Positions 51,064 to 59,863 are shown, counted from the stretch's first letter. The stretch is 64,000 bases of DNA from Bacteroidales bacterium (GCA_017394765.1 JAFPXF010000097.1:4095-68094), one strand, 5' to 3'. Notes: generated by a model from the letters alone, not told the origin. A program made the numbers and translations.

Positions 51064-51374
51064 ATGAATGCTGTAATAAATTTATCTATCATCTTGGTTA
51101 TTGTTGTTATGCAATTAGATAATCTGTTTGTATGTTATAAAGCAACAGATTTGATGCAAAACGAAAATCCTGATTTATATAAACACTATAAAGGCCCATA
51201 TAGCTTGTTTAAGAAAAAACGCCTTGTACTAAATTCCATTTGGTTTACAAAAAAGATCGTGAGAAACTCTCATCCGAATGCAAAAGACTTTTTTTACGAC
51301 AACGAATAGATTATATAGGTTCTGCTTTTGCCGTTGTTATATGGATTATATTAATTTTGGTGATTAATTTTTAA
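51064..51374 (+). CDS. Small two-helix membrane protein, frameshift at a T run
   Basis: The 0-frame reading from the ATG at 51064 is 81 residues and stops at 51309. It has one N-terminal helix (VINLSIILVIVVMQL). Just before the stop is a run of seven Ts (51289-51295). In the -1 frame from there, the coding continues LRQRIDYIGSAFAVVIWIILILVINF and stops at 51374, adding a second membrane helix, for about 103 residues. So either one T was lost (8 Ts restore the frame), or there is -1 slippage. The helix in the -1 frame has too regular a composition to be chance. Not recognised as a family. Confidence 0.5.
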
Positions 51375-51399
51375 TTCAAGTTTCGAAATCTATTAAATA

Positions 51400-51645
51400 A
51401 TGAGCAAAAAGCGGAACAAGAGCGTCAAACCGAAACCACGTAGGAAGAAGTCATATGCACAGAAACATCCTCCGGCCCAAAAGGGATTGCCCCCAGTAAA
51501 GGTAGAGGGAAATGACGCGCCGAAATTATTAATAATAATCCTATTAATTATCGCCATTGTTGCCCTATTGCTTCGCTTGATTCTAGGCGGAGGCGGGCAC
51601 ACTTATGATTATTATCCAGGAATGCCGTTTTGGTTGTCAAAATAA
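51400..51645 (+). CDS. Small basic single-helix membrane protein
   Basis: 81 residues: first 40 strongly basic and Pro-rich (KKRNKSVKPKPRRKKSYAQK), then a hydrophobic helix (KLLIIILLIIAIVALLLRLIL, about 43-62), then GGGGHTYDYYPGMPFWLSK. Probably a small inner-membrane protein with a cytoplasmic basic tail. Not recognised. Confidence 0.5.
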   Translation: MSKKRNKSVKPKPRRKKSYAQKHPPAQKGLPPVKVEGNDAPKLLIIILLIIAIVALLLRLILGGGGHTYDYYPGMPFWLSK

Positions 51646-51680
51646 TCAATTTTATGAGTCTCCACATTTAGAAAAAAACC

Positions 51681-51688
51681 TATCTTTG
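51681..51688 (+). promoter_or_regulatory. -7 box with leaderless start for the lipoprotein at 51693
   Basis: TATCTTTG, exactly 4 nt before the ATG at 51693, the same spacing as in the TATCTTCG leader promoters. Confidence 0.65.
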
Positions 51689-51692
51689 CGCA

Positions 51693-52424
51693 ATGAAAAG
51701 CGAATCCAAAAGTAGATACTTTCCAATGCAAAATAAAACCAAGATATTATTCCTATTACTGTGCTCTGTTATGGTTTTGGCTGGTTGCCATTCCAAACAG
51801 CAGCCGAAACCGCAACAGTCGGATCTTGAGAGACTTCTGACCGACCTTGTGGAAAACAGGTATGCCTATTGCTACCAATTGACAGACAGCGACACAGTCG
51901 TTCGATGTAAATATGCGGACGAAATCATGGAGAAATGCAACCAGTTGTTGGCCAGCAAAGAGCCGTATTGGAAAAGATGCTTGGAACTGCATTCTCTAAT
52001 GAAAAGATACGACATAGATGATTATTATGGAATTAATGAAGCGGATTTTGATTCGGAGGATTTCGCTTTGATGGTCAGGGTGGTGCAGCTATATGCTTTG
52101 GAGCAGGAAATCGAATCGTTTTACAATTCACATTATCAAGTAGAATTACTTGGGATTGAATACGCCGGTGATTTTTATGACAAGAATGGAAATCGGGTTG
52201 TCCGGCTGCTCCCGAATTATATCAGTCGGAATCCAGATTGTAATCCTGTATATTATGTAAACGGCGAAAAATTGTCCACGGATGGTACATACTGGTACTA
52301 CACGCCACACAACTCCGACTCAATCATCTCGTGTGACTTTGATGTGATGAGATGGGGACAACCATTCCACGGTAATTGTGGCACAAAGCTGTCGTTTAGC
52401 CGTAAAAACTCCATTGCGCAATGA
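51693..52424 (+). CDS. Hypothetical lipoprotein
   Basis: 243 residues. Lipoprotein signal peptide (KTKILFLLLCSVMVLAGC, Cys 32 from the first ATG; a later ATG at 51726 is possible). The mature part is acidic, with helices (DLERLLTDLVENRYAYCYQL; YADEIMEKCNQLLASKEPYWKRCLELHSLMKRY; MVRVVQLYALEQEIESFYN) and a stranded C-terminus (DFYDKNGNRVVRLLPNYI; VYYVNGEKLSTDGTYWYYTPH). Not recognised. The last base pairs overlap the start of the next gene (ATGA). Confidence 0.65.
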   Translation: MKSESKSRYFPMQNKTKILFLLLCSVMVLAGCHSKQQPKPQQSDLERLLTDLVENRYAYCYQLTDSDTVVRCKYADEIMEKCNQLLASKEPYWKRCLELHSLMKRYDIDDYYGINEADFDSEDFALMVRVVQLYALEQEIESFYNSHYQVELLGIEYAGDFYDKNGNRVVRLLPNYISRNPDCNPVYYVNGEKLSTDGTYWYYTPHNSDSIISCDFDVMRWGQPFHGNCGTKLSFSRKNSIAQ

Positions 52425-53026
52425 AACGTGTCCCCAAAATTATTGTCCTGACATCTCTATTCGTCATAGGGTTCGTAGGTTTAGCCTATATGGGAATTAT
52501 GGTGTATATACACTATGACGTGTTCGGGAAAAGCCCTTCGTATGAGGACACGCGGCAAAATTTCATCAAGAATGAGCCATATTTTGAGAAAACAGAAGAC
52601 TGCTTTCTGGAAATTGCCGACTGCTGCTTGCCGGATTCATTAAAAGGAACTCTTCTTTTCAGTATTCTCGAATCGAGTGACAAGTTTATGTTTCGTTTGT
52701 TCTTTTCTACAGAAAACGAGACGGAACTTGTATTCCCGATTAGGGATTCCAACATTGAAATAACCCAAGACCAAAAAGAACAATTACAATCCAGGGGAAT
52801 TGATTACAAGAAGGTACAAACATTATACTCGAATCTAAAAAAAACAAATTGTCGTGCAATCACAAAAGACGCTGGTAATTCAGATGTTCTGTTTTATATG
52901 ACATTTAAGATACTTGATTATTGTGCAATTGATTACCTGTTTTACACTCAGCCTATTGAGGCGGATTCAATACGACCCGTCTCTAATTCACCGCTCGGTC
53001 GGCGAGTCACTATTTCTGTAGAATAA
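52421..53026 (+). CDS. Hypothetical membrane-anchored protein
   Basis: 201 residues with a single N-terminal helix (KIIVLTSLFVIGFVGLAYMGIMVYI) and a soluble domain with several Cys (EDCFLEIADCCLPDSL; KKTNCRAI; KILDYCAIDYLF). Overlaps the preceding gene by 4 bp, so is translationally coupled. Not recognised. Confidence 0.6.
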   Translation: MKRVPKIIVLTSLFVIGFVGLAYMGIMVYIHYDVFGKSPSYEDTRQNFIKNEPYFEKTEDCFLEIADCCLPDSLKGTLLFSILESSDKFMFRLFFSTENETELVFPIRDSNIEITQDQKEQLQSRGIDYKKVQTLYSNLKKTNCRAITKDAGNSDVLFYMTFKILDYCAIDYLFYTQPIEADSIRPVSNSPLGRRVTISVE

Positions 53027-53080
53027 TTAAATGTTATCCCCATTGTCGTTATAAATAAGATAAAGAATGAAAAGACAAAA

Positions 53081-53428
53081 ATGAAAGATCGAGTTTTTCT
53101 GCAAATCCTGTCTTCTGTTGCGCTTGCCGTCTTAGTTTATATCCTCGGGGAATGGACGGCACGATGGTGTTTTGACGTGCATAAAATTGATTTGTCTTGG
53201 GAGATGACTTTACGCTTTGCCCTATTCTTTTTTATCATTTTGGCCATAGCAATTGGTATGCTTTCTGTGAAACTTGAAAAATACAAGCTTCTTGTTCTGT
53301 CCATTTTATGTGTCATCATTCTTTTTTCTCTTGTAGGAACGTTTTCCATCAGGCCTTATAGGACACTGTTGCTCTGTCTTAGTGGCATCATAGGACTTGG
53401 CTTGCCAATCATTGTGCTGAAAAAATAA
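53081..53428 (+). CDS. Hypothetical small integral membrane protein
   Basis: 115 residues with four hydrophobic segments (VFLQILSSVALAVLVYILGEW; LRFALFFFIILAIAIGML; YKLLVLSILCVIILFSLVGTF; YRTLLLCLSGIIGLGLPIIVL). Not recognised. Upstream, at 53058-53070, AGATAAAGAATGA also occurs at 51056-51068 before another gene of this block. Confidence 0.55.
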   Translation: MKDRVFLQILSSVALAVLVYILGEWTARWCFDVHKIDLSWEMTLRFALFFFIILAIAIGMLSVKLEKYKLLVLSILCVIILFSLVGTFSIRPYRTLLLCLSGIIGLGLPIIVLKK

Positions 53429-53439
53429 ACAACAATAAG

Positions 53440-54186
53440 ATGAGCAAGAGTCAAAACAATAACATATTTGTGTGGATCGGGTTATGTATCTTGTTGATAT
53501 TTCCAAATATAGCAAGAACACAATCGGTTAATTTATATGTCACAGACTCTTTGACGGAAGAGATTGTTACCAGTTATAGTGTTTATATTGACGACTCCAT
53601 TGTTTTCCCCTCTTTTGATGAAACCAATGTCGCACACTTCGTGTTGGACAAAGCCATAGACCACACATTCAGAATCAGAGTTCACAAATTCCACTATCAT
53701 GACAGAATCTTTGACTTAAAGGTGTCAAAATCCTTATCTGACACAACTATTCAAGTGAAGATGAACTACATTTTTTCAGAACCGCAGCTGCCAATGTTCT
53801 TTTTCGATAGTGCCAGCATCGTTCCCGACACAAATTTCAACGCTATTTATACAGACCCGATCTTGTGGTTGGGATACATTCAGAAATCCAGAGATTATAC
53901 CCTACAACTGAATGCTTTTTGCCATTCAGAAGGCCAAACACTGTGCGAACAAAGAATAAATTGCGTGAAAAACATATTGGTACAATATGGTGTAGATTCG
54001 TCAAAGATTGAGATCCTTATGCATCCTTTTGAACCTTATCAAATATTATACCCGGAGGAATTCGACCAATATTTTCATTTCAAGGACATTTTGGATGAGG
54101 AATTTATACGTAATCTCCCCGATGATGAAAAAACCAAGGCGATGAAATACAACAGTCGCATAACGGTGACGGTTGCCAAAGATTAG
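53440..54186 (+). CDS. Secreted OmpA-like protein, shared-N-terminus copy 2
   Basis: 248 residues. The first 29 residues, MSKSQNNNIFVWIGLCILLI and FPNIARTQSV, match the gene at 49204 almost exactly, then the two differ. The body has an N-terminal beta domain (LYVTDSLTEEIVTSYSVYIDDSIVF; VDKAIDHTFRIRVHKFHYHD-type) and an OmpA-like C-terminal region from about 115 (PMFFFDSASIVPDTN, LQLNAFCHSEGQTLCEQRINCVKNILVQYGVDSSKIEI, and late NSRITVTV). Some OmpA-domain residues for peptidoglycan binding appear altered. Probably periplasmic; last gene of the island. Confidence 0.65.
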   Translation: MSKSQNNNIFVWIGLCILLIFPNIARTQSVNLYVTDSLTEEIVTSYSVYIDDSIVFPSFDETNVAHFVLDKAIDHTFRIRVHKFHYHDRIFDLKVSKSLSDTTIQVKMNYIFSEPQLPMFFFDSASIVPDTNFNAIYTDPILWLGYIQKSRDYTLQLNAFCHSEGQTLCEQRINCVKNILVQYGVDSSKIEILMHPFEPYQILYPEEFDQYFHFKDILDEEFIRNLPDDEKTKAMKYNSRITVTVAKD

Positions 54187-54515
54187 ACTGAATCAATTTG
54201 TTGTTCTCAAAAATACGTATTTTTGGAGAAACAGGCATAAAAGATTTTGGTATTTTTGGAGAAATTGGTATAAAGTCCCCAACGCCCCGACAAGGACACG
54301 GGTGATTTGCTATTTACGAAAAAGGTCTATGGTCTTCGGTCTTTGGTCTTCATTCTAAGGTCAGCAGCATCTCGGAAGATGTCGGTGGCGTTGGAATAAT
54401 ATGACTCTTCTTAAGAGAGAGAATTTCATAACTTTGTAATTTTGCGCTTCCACAATTTTTAGTACTTTTGCGGCCTTGCTTTAATTGTTGTATAACGTAA
54501 AGAAACAAAATATAA
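54187..54515. other. Non-coding interval with short direct repeats
   Basis: Two imperfect 25-bp copies starting GTATTTTTGGAGAAA at 54217-54241 and 54250-54274 (three mismatches, period 33), each containing TATTTTTG. Then a GGTCTnn run (54324-54351). Two -7 boxes precede the SDR gene. A 61-codon frame at 54173-54358 has no other support. Confidence 0.5.
54463..54470 (+). promoter_or_regulatory. -7 promoter box for the SDR-carboxypeptidase-acyltransferase run
   Basis: TACTTTTG, 45 nt before the ATG at 54516. A second box, TAATTTTG, is at 54437-54444. Confidence 0.55.
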
Positions 54516-55367
54516 ATGAATAAAATCGCACTTGTGACAGGGGCCGACGGCGGTATGGGGACCATCCATACCCGCACATTGGCGCAAGCTGGCTATGAAG
54601 TCATTATGGCCTGCTACGACAAGGAAATCGCCAGACCTGTATGTGAAAAAATAGCGTCCGAAACCGGCGCCACATTGCATCTGATGCAGGTGGACCTGGG
54701 CAATTTACAAGACATCATCCGCTTCGCCGACGAGGTGAAGGCGCAGTTCAGCCGGCTGGACATCCTGCTGAACAATGCCGGCGTACTCTGCCACGGCGCC
54801 AAGAACAGCGTCAACGGCATCGAATACACCGCCGCCGTGAACTACCTGGGCCACTACACCCTCACCAACGCCCTGCTCCCCATTATGGGCCAGGGCACCC
54901 GCATCGTCAGTATGATCTCCATCGCCTACGTGGTGGGCAAAATACACGAGGACTTCCTGTCGGAGACCAACGACAAGAAGTTCAACCGCTTCACGACCTA
55001 TGGCAACTCCAAGCGCGCCCTGTGCCACTTCACGCTCGACGCGGCAGAGGCCTGGAAGGATCGCGGCATCTGCATCAATGTCGCCGACCCCGACATCGTG
55101 AGCACCGGCATCATCCGGCAAGGCAACATTGTGGTGGACAAGCTGTGCGACTGGTTTTTCCGCCCCATCATCAACACGCCGGAGCAGGGTGCCGCCACGA
55201 TGCTGGCCGCCGCCCTTAACCCCGAGTTCGAGGGCGTGACCGGCTGCTATTTCAAGAAAAAGAAAATACGGAACCGCAAAAGGAGTTTCCACACCGATAT
55301 GAAAGAGCGTGAACTGCTGCGGCGCATCACCCGCGAGGCGCTGCAACGCAACCATATAGAGCTATGA
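54516..55367 (+). CDS. Short-chain dehydrogenase/reductase
   Basis: 283 residues: NAD(P)-binding Rossmann motif ALVTGADGGMGTIHTRTLA, NNAGVLCHG, and the catalytic Tyr-x3-Lys in TYGNSKRALCHF with Ser upstream in VSMISIAYV. Full Rossmann SDR, substrate unknown. The late basic tail (YFKKKKIRNRKRS) is unusual. The next gene overlaps by 4 bp, so this is the first gene of a three-gene run. Confidence 0.9.
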   Translation: MNKIALVTGADGGMGTIHTRTLAQAGYEVIMACYDKEIARPVCEKIASETGATLHLMQVDLGNLQDIIRFADEVKAQFSRLDILLNNAGVLCHGAKNSVNGIEYTAAVNYLGHYTLTNALLPIMGQGTRIVSMISIAYVVGKIHEDFLSETNDKKFNRFTTYGNSKRALCHFTLDAAEAWKDRGICINVADPDIVSTGIIRQGNIVVDKLCDWFFRPIINTPEQGAATMLAAALNPEFEGVTGCYFKKKKIRNRKRSFHTDMKERELLRRITREALQRNHIEL

Positions 55368-56263
55368 TAGTGCCTGAGTATCTTCGTCCTGGCGACACGG
55401 TGGCCATCGCCGCCCCCGCGCGCAAGATCTCCCCCGAGGAGGTCGCCCCCGCCGTGCGCCTGCTGGAAAAGGCCGGCTTTAACGTTTTTTATGACGACCG
55501 GCTGTTCGCGCAAGAGCACCAGTTTGCGGGCAACGACTCCCTACGGGCCAGCTATATGCAGGAATTACTCGACAACCCCGACATCAAGGCCGTCTGGTGC
55601 GCCCGCGGCGGCTACGGCTCCGTGCGCATCATCGACCGCCTCGACTTCCGCCGCCTCCCTGACCATCCCAAATGGCTGTGCGGCTACAGCGACGTCACCG
55701 TCTTCCACTCACACTTAAACCGACTGGGCGTGAGCACCCTGCACGCCACGATGCCGGTGAATGTGCACGACGGCGAGTTCCAAAACGCCGCCAACCAATC
55801 GCTGCTGGCCGCCCTCCAGGGCAAGCCCCTGCGCTATGAGATTCCCTCGCACCCCTTCAACCGCCCCGCCCCCGTGGAGGCCCCCGTGGTGGGCGGCAAC
55901 ATCTCGATGCTCTACTCCCTGCTCGGCTCCCCTTCCGATCTCGACACCGAAGGCAAAATCCTCTTCCTCGAAGACCTTGACGAATATCTCTACCATATCG
56001 ACCGGATGATGGCCAACCTCGACCGAAACGGCAAACTGCGCCCCATTGCCGCCCTGCTCGTCGGGCACCTCAGCGAGATGCACGACAACACCATCCCCTT
56101 CGGCAAAAACGCCGAGGAGATTGTGGCCGAGTACGCCTACAAATACAACTTCCCCTGTTTCTTCAACTTCCCCGCCGGTCACCTGCCCGACAACCGGGCC
56201 ATCCGTATGGGGCAACCTATGCGCATCACCCCGTTCGCCAACCATATACAAACCGAAAACTAA
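55364..56263 (+). CDS. Muramoyltetrapeptide (LD-) carboxypeptidase, peptidase S66
   Basis: Removes the terminal D-Ala from murein tetrapeptides, in cell-wall recycling. 299 residues: LRPGDTVAIAAPARKI, ARGGYGSVRIID (nucleophilic Ser region), GYSDVTVFHSHLNRLG, VVGGNISMLYSLLGSP, LEDLDEYLYHIDRMM and the C-terminal catalytic His in FNFPAGHLPDN. Cytoplasmic (no signal peptide). Overlaps the SDR gene by 4 bp. Confidence 0.92.
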   Translation: MIVPEYLRPGDTVAIAAPARKISPEEVAPAVRLLEKAGFNVFYDDRLFAQEHQFAGNDSLRASYMQELLDNPDIKAVWCARGGYGSVRIIDRLDFRRLPDHPKWLCGYSDVTVFHSHLNRLGVSTLHATMPVNVHDGEFQNAANQSLLAALQGKPLRYEIPSHPFNRPAPVEAPVVGGNISMLYSLLGSPSDLDTEGKILFLEDLDEYLYHIDRMMANLDRNGKLRPIAALLVGHLSEMHDNTIPFGKNAEEIVAEYAYKYNFPCFFNFPAGHLPDNRAIRMGQPMRITPFANHIQTEN

Positions 56264-56268
56264 CCGCA

Positions 56269-56847
56269 ATGAACATACATAAATGTCTGATGAGAATGTG
56301 CGGGTTCAAACCCGTGGGTATCTACCCCTTTGAAACCAAAAAGTGCGTCATCATTATGGCGCCACACACCTCTATCGTCGATTTCTTCTTAGGATTGATG
56401 ATGATACGCTATCTCAAACTCAAAATGGTGATGGTGATGAAAAAAGAATTCTTCGTCTTTCCCATCAAATACCCCTTGAAATGGATAGGTGTGGTGCCCG
56501 TTGACCGGCATCACTCGCGCCATTTCGCCGAGTTTGCCACCGACATCGTCAAAAGCCGCGACGAGGTGGCGCTCATCATCTGTCCGGAAGGCACGCGCAC
56601 GTTGGTGAACCGCTGGAAAAAGGGCTTCTATCAGATTGCTATGGAGGCCAACGTGCCCATCGGGCTAAGCCACATCGACTTCCGCACCCGCACTTTAGGC
56701 GTGGGGCAGATGTTCTACCCCACCGGCGACTACGAAAAGGATATGGTGGAGATTGAGAAATACTACCACGGTATGCGGGGATATCGCAAAGGCCGTTTCA
56801 ATTTGGAGAACGAACCCGTGACATCCCACGAGTGGGACAAGAACTAA
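56269..56847 (+). CDS. Small lysophospholipid acyltransferase, PlsC-like
   Basis: 192 residues: HX4D motif in MAPHTSIVDFFLG, VPVDRHHSRHFAEF, and PEGTRTLVNRWKKGFYQIA. The layout is the compact PlsC domain with no obvious membrane helix except weak hydrophobic parts. Likely to act on a lysophospholipid or related lipid at the inner membrane. It lies 5 bp after the carboxypeptidase gene. Its stop overlaps the convergent hutI stop. Confidence 0.85.
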   Translation: MNIHKCLMRMCGFKPVGIYPFETKKCVIIMAPHTSIVDFFLGLMMIRYLKLKMVMVMKKEFFVFPIKYPLKWIGVVPVDRHHSRHFAEFATDIVKSRDEVALIICPEGTRTLVNRWKKGFYQIAMEANVPIGLSHIDFRTRTLGVGQMFYPTGDYEKDMVEIEKYYHGMRGYRKGRFNLENEPVTSHEWDKN

Positions 56848-58097
56848 CAGCGCTTGCCGTTCAGGAAATATTGTTCCACCTTGTTGCTTCCGAAAGCGTA
56901 ATTCATAAAATAGATAGTATTCATCGGCTTAGTGATGAAGAAGTTGGCGGTCTTGCCCTTGGTAATCGTGCCCAACTGCTCCTGCACGCCCATTGCGTAG
57001 GCTGTGTTGATGGTCGTGGCGTTGATCACCTCTTCGGGCAGCATCTTGTACATGATGGAGCCCATCGCCACCACCAGCTGCATATTGCCGGAAGGACAGG
57101 AACCCGGATTGAAGTCGGAGGCGAGTGCCACCGGCAGGCCGGCTTCCATCATCTTGCGGGCGGGTGCGCAAGGCATTCCTAAGAAGAAGGCCGCACCGGG
57201 CAGGATGGTCGGCATCGTCTCGCTCCCCAAGAGGGCTGCAATCTCATCGTCACCGGTATATTCCACATGGTCCACCGACAGGGCGTTGTACTTGACACCC
57301 ACCTGGATGCCACCGGAAAGGGCCATCTCGTTGGCGTGGATCTTGGGCCGCAAGCCGTACTTGATGCCCTGCATCAGCATACGCTCGGTCTGCTCGCATG
57401 TAAAAAAGCCCTTGTCGCAGAACACATCGATGTAGTCGGCCAGCTCCTCGGCGGCCACCATCGGGATCATCTCATTGATAATCAAGTCCACATACTCGTC
57501 AGGGTTCTGCTTGTATTGCAACGGCACCGCGTGTGCCCCGAGGAAATTGGCCTTGATGGTGAGGGGCGACTCCTCGCGGAGGCGGCGGATGACGCGCAGC
57601 ATCTTCAGCTCGTCCTCGGTGGAGAGGCCATAGCCGCTCTTGATCTCCACGGCACCGGTGCCGAAGGAGGCCATCTCCTCCAAACGGCCCCACGCCTGCT
57701 CGAACAACTCCTCCTCGGAGGTCTCGTGCAAACGCTGTGCCGAGTTGAGGATGCCGCCGCCGCGCTTGGCTATCTCCTCGTAACTCAAGCCCTTGATCTT
57801 GTCGATGTACTCCACCTCGCGACTGCCGGCATAGACAATGTGCGTGTGCGAGTCACAAAACGACGGGAAAACCATACGCCCTGTGGCGTCGATTTCCTCA
57901 ATGTTCTCCTTGATACGCGACAATTTGGCCTCCGTCAGCTCCTCCATCGGACCAAAGTCCTTGATTTTGTCGCCCTCCGTAAGCAAAAAGGCGTTTTCAA
58001 TGACGGGCAGCGTCTGCATATCCCTGCCGGCGCGCCACTTCACGGATTTTGTTTCCGCTTGAACCAATTGCTTGATGTTTTTTACTAATATTGCCAT
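56844..58097 (-). CDS. hutI: Imidazolonepropionase
   Basis: Third step of histidine degradation to glutamate. 417 residues: DSHTHIVYAGSREVEY (metal His pair), GGGILNSAQRLHETS, EIKSGYGLS, GAHAVPLQY, KIHANEMALSGG, and ASDFNPGSCPS. Full length. Last gene of the minus-strand run that starts at the acyltransferase gene, though 63 bp follow era before it. No other hut gene is in view. Confidence 0.95.
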   Translation of the reverse strand: MAILVKNIKQLVQAETKSVKWRAGRDMQTLPVIENAFLLTEGDKIKDFGPMEELTEAKLSRIKENIEEIDATGRMVFPSFCDSHTHIVYAGSREVEYIDKIKGLSYEEIAKRGGGILNSAQRLHETSEEELFEQAWGRLEEMASFGTGAVEIKSGYGLSTEDELKMLRVIRRLREESPLTIKANFLGAHAVPLQYKQNPDEYVDLIINEMIPMVAAEELADYIDVFCDKGFFTCEQTERMLMQGIKYGLRPKIHANEMALSGGIQVGVKYNALSVDHVEYTGDDEIAALLGSETMPTILPGAAFFLGMPCAPARKMMEAGLPVALASDFNPGSCPSGNMQLVVAMGSIMYKMLPEEVINATTINTAYAMGVQEQLGTITKGKTANFFITKPMNTIYFMNYAFGSNKVEQYFLNGKRC

Positions 58098-58160
58098 TTA
58101 TGAGGTTATTAAGCTTTAAACTATTAATTTATTTAATGTGAATCTTCAAGTCTTACGTCT

Positions 58161-59072
58161 CTAATCCCTCACATCATACCCAAACTTCTTCATCTGCAGC
58201 TCGCTGTTACGCCAGTCCTTGAGCACCTTGACGGAGAGGTCGAGATAGACGTGCTTTTGGAGAAACTCCTCGATAGAGGCACGGGCATCGGTGCCGAGTT
58301 TTTTGATAGCAGAGCCCTTGCTGCCGATGATGATGGCCTTCTGGGTGGTGCGTTCCACATAGAGGGTCGCACCGATGCGCACAATGTCGTCCTCTTCCTT
58401 GTAACTGTCCACCACCACCTCCACGCTGTAGGGAATCTCCTTCTTGTATTGCAACAAAATCTGCTCACGAATCAATTCGGAAACGAAAAAGCGCATGGGA
58501 CGATCAGTGAGGGCATCTTTCGGGAAATAGGGCGGATTGAGGGGCAGCAGGGCAACAATGCGGTCGCGCAGCTCATCAATGTGAAGCCCTTTGAGGGCAG
58601 AGATGGCAAAAACGTCCGCATCGGGAAAGACCGCCTTCCAATAGGTGCGTGCCTCCTCGGCCTGCGCCTCATCATATTTATCTATCTTGTTAATGATCAG
58701 AATAATAGGAATCCCTGTTTTTTTTATATTCTCCACCAGTTCCTCATTATAGCGAGTCTCCCCGCATTCGATAAGATAAAGGATGATGTCAGCATCTTGA
58801 AGGGAGTCGGTAACGAAGCGCATCATCATTTTCTGCATCATGTAGGCAGGATCGAGCACGCCGGGAAGATCGGAATAGACGATTTGGAAGTCGTCGCCGT
58901 TGACGATACCCTTGATGCGGTGTCGTGTGGTTTGCGCCTTGGAGGTCATGATGGAGATCTTTTCGCCGACCAACTGGTTCATGAGCGTGCTCTTACCCAC
59001 GTTGGGGTTGCCGATGATGTTGACAAAACCGGAGCGATGTTGTTCAATGTTTTCTATTATGGGAGCAGTCAT
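58161..59072 (-). CDS. era: GTPase Era
   Basis: Ribosome-associated GTPase that helps 16S rRNA maturation. 303 residues: G1 GNPNVGKSTLMNQ, G3 DLPGV, G4 NKID, G5 ISALKG, then a KH domain with IIGSKGSAIKKLGTDARASIE and FLQKHVYLDLSVKV. Full length. In an operon with lpxH-like (6 bp) and the two genes before it. Confidence 0.97.
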   Translation of the reverse strand: MTAPIIENIEQHRSGFVNIIGNPNVGKSTLMNQLVGEKISIMTSKAQTTRHRIKGIVNGDDFQIVYSDLPGVLDPAYMMQKMMMRFVTDSLQDADIILYLIECGETRYNEELVENIKKTGIPIILIINKIDKYDEAQAEEARTYWKAVFPDADVFAISALKGLHIDELRDRIVALLPLNPPYFPKDALTDRPMRFFVSELIREQILLQYKKEIPYSVEVVVDSYKEEDDIVRIGATLYVERTTQKAIIIGSKGSAIKKLGTDARASIEEFLQKHVYLDLSVKVLKDWRNSELQMKKFGYDVRD

Positions 59073-59078
59073 ATTTTT

Positions 59079-59861
59079 CTATTGTTTGTAAAAAAGTAAT
59101 GAGGGTTTGTCGGCGTCCGCAGGAAAAACCATGTAACTGAAATGGGTAAGCCAGTCGCCGATGTTGTAGAATCGGGAGTTGTCGGAGAGGGCATATTCGG
59201 CGGGAGTGTGGCGGTGTGCATAGATGAACATATCCACAGGCTCTTGCGCGAGTATCTGGCGGGCATATTGCACCTGAGACTCCTGTTCGCCCTGGAAAGT
59301 AAAAAGCGACTCGTCGTGGGAGGCGCGACTTTTACGGGAAAAGAAACGGGCTATGGAGAAGGCCTGGCGCGGATGCAGCATACTGTACAGCACACGGTTG
59401 GGCTTGAAGCCAAAAATGCGCTTGATGAACAGATAACGGCGCTGGTGTCCCCCGATGCCATCACCGTGCCCGACAATGCAACGTTTGCCGTTGAGGTTGA
59501 AGACCTGCTGCTGGAAAAAGACCTTGCAACCAAAAGATTGGGTGAAATAATCCTGCACCCACATGTCGTGATTGCCCGTGAAATAGTATATCTCAACGCC
59601 ATTCGCGTGAAGTTCCGACAGCTTGTTAAAAAATCTGAAATAGCCTTTGGGCACCACATCCTCATACTCAAACCAAAAGTCGAACATGTCGCCCAAAAGG
59701 AAGAGGTGCTGCATATTATCTTTCTGTTGTTGCAACAAATCGACAAGCATATCCTCCCGGACCCGGCTTTCCGACTCGGAGGGGCATCCGAAGTGGGCGT
59801 CGGAGACGAAGCAGGCATTGCCTTCAATGGTGATGGGATGTCGGAAGTCGGGATATTCCAT
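59079..59861 (-). CDS. lpxH: UDP-2,3-diacylglucosamine diphosphatase
   Basis: Metallophosphoesterase of lipid A synthesis giving lipid X. 260 residues: SDAHFGCP, LGDMFDFWFEYEDVVPKG, TGNHDMWVQDYF, VGHGDGIGG and YAHRHTPAE, the metal-binding series of the calcineurin-like fold, with the DFWFE element of LpxH-type enzymes. Its neighbours are a heptosyltransferase and two acyltransferase/lipid genes, fitting an envelope role. The exact group (LpxH or a related phosphatase) could differ. Confidence 0.88.
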   Translation of the reverse strand: MEYPDFRHPITIEGNACFVSDAHFGCPSESESRVREDMLVDLLQQQKDNMQHLFLLGDMFDFWFEYEDVVPKGYFRFFNKLSELHANGVEIYYFTGNHDMWVQDYFTQSFGCKVFFQQQVFNLNGKRCIVGHGDGIGGHQRRYLFIKRIFGFKPNRVLYSMLHPRQAFSIARFFSRKSRASHDESLFTFQGEQESQVQYARQILAQEPVDMFIYAHRHTPAEYALSDNSRFYNIGDWLTHFSYMVFPADADKPSLLFYKQ

Positions 59862-59863
59862 TA

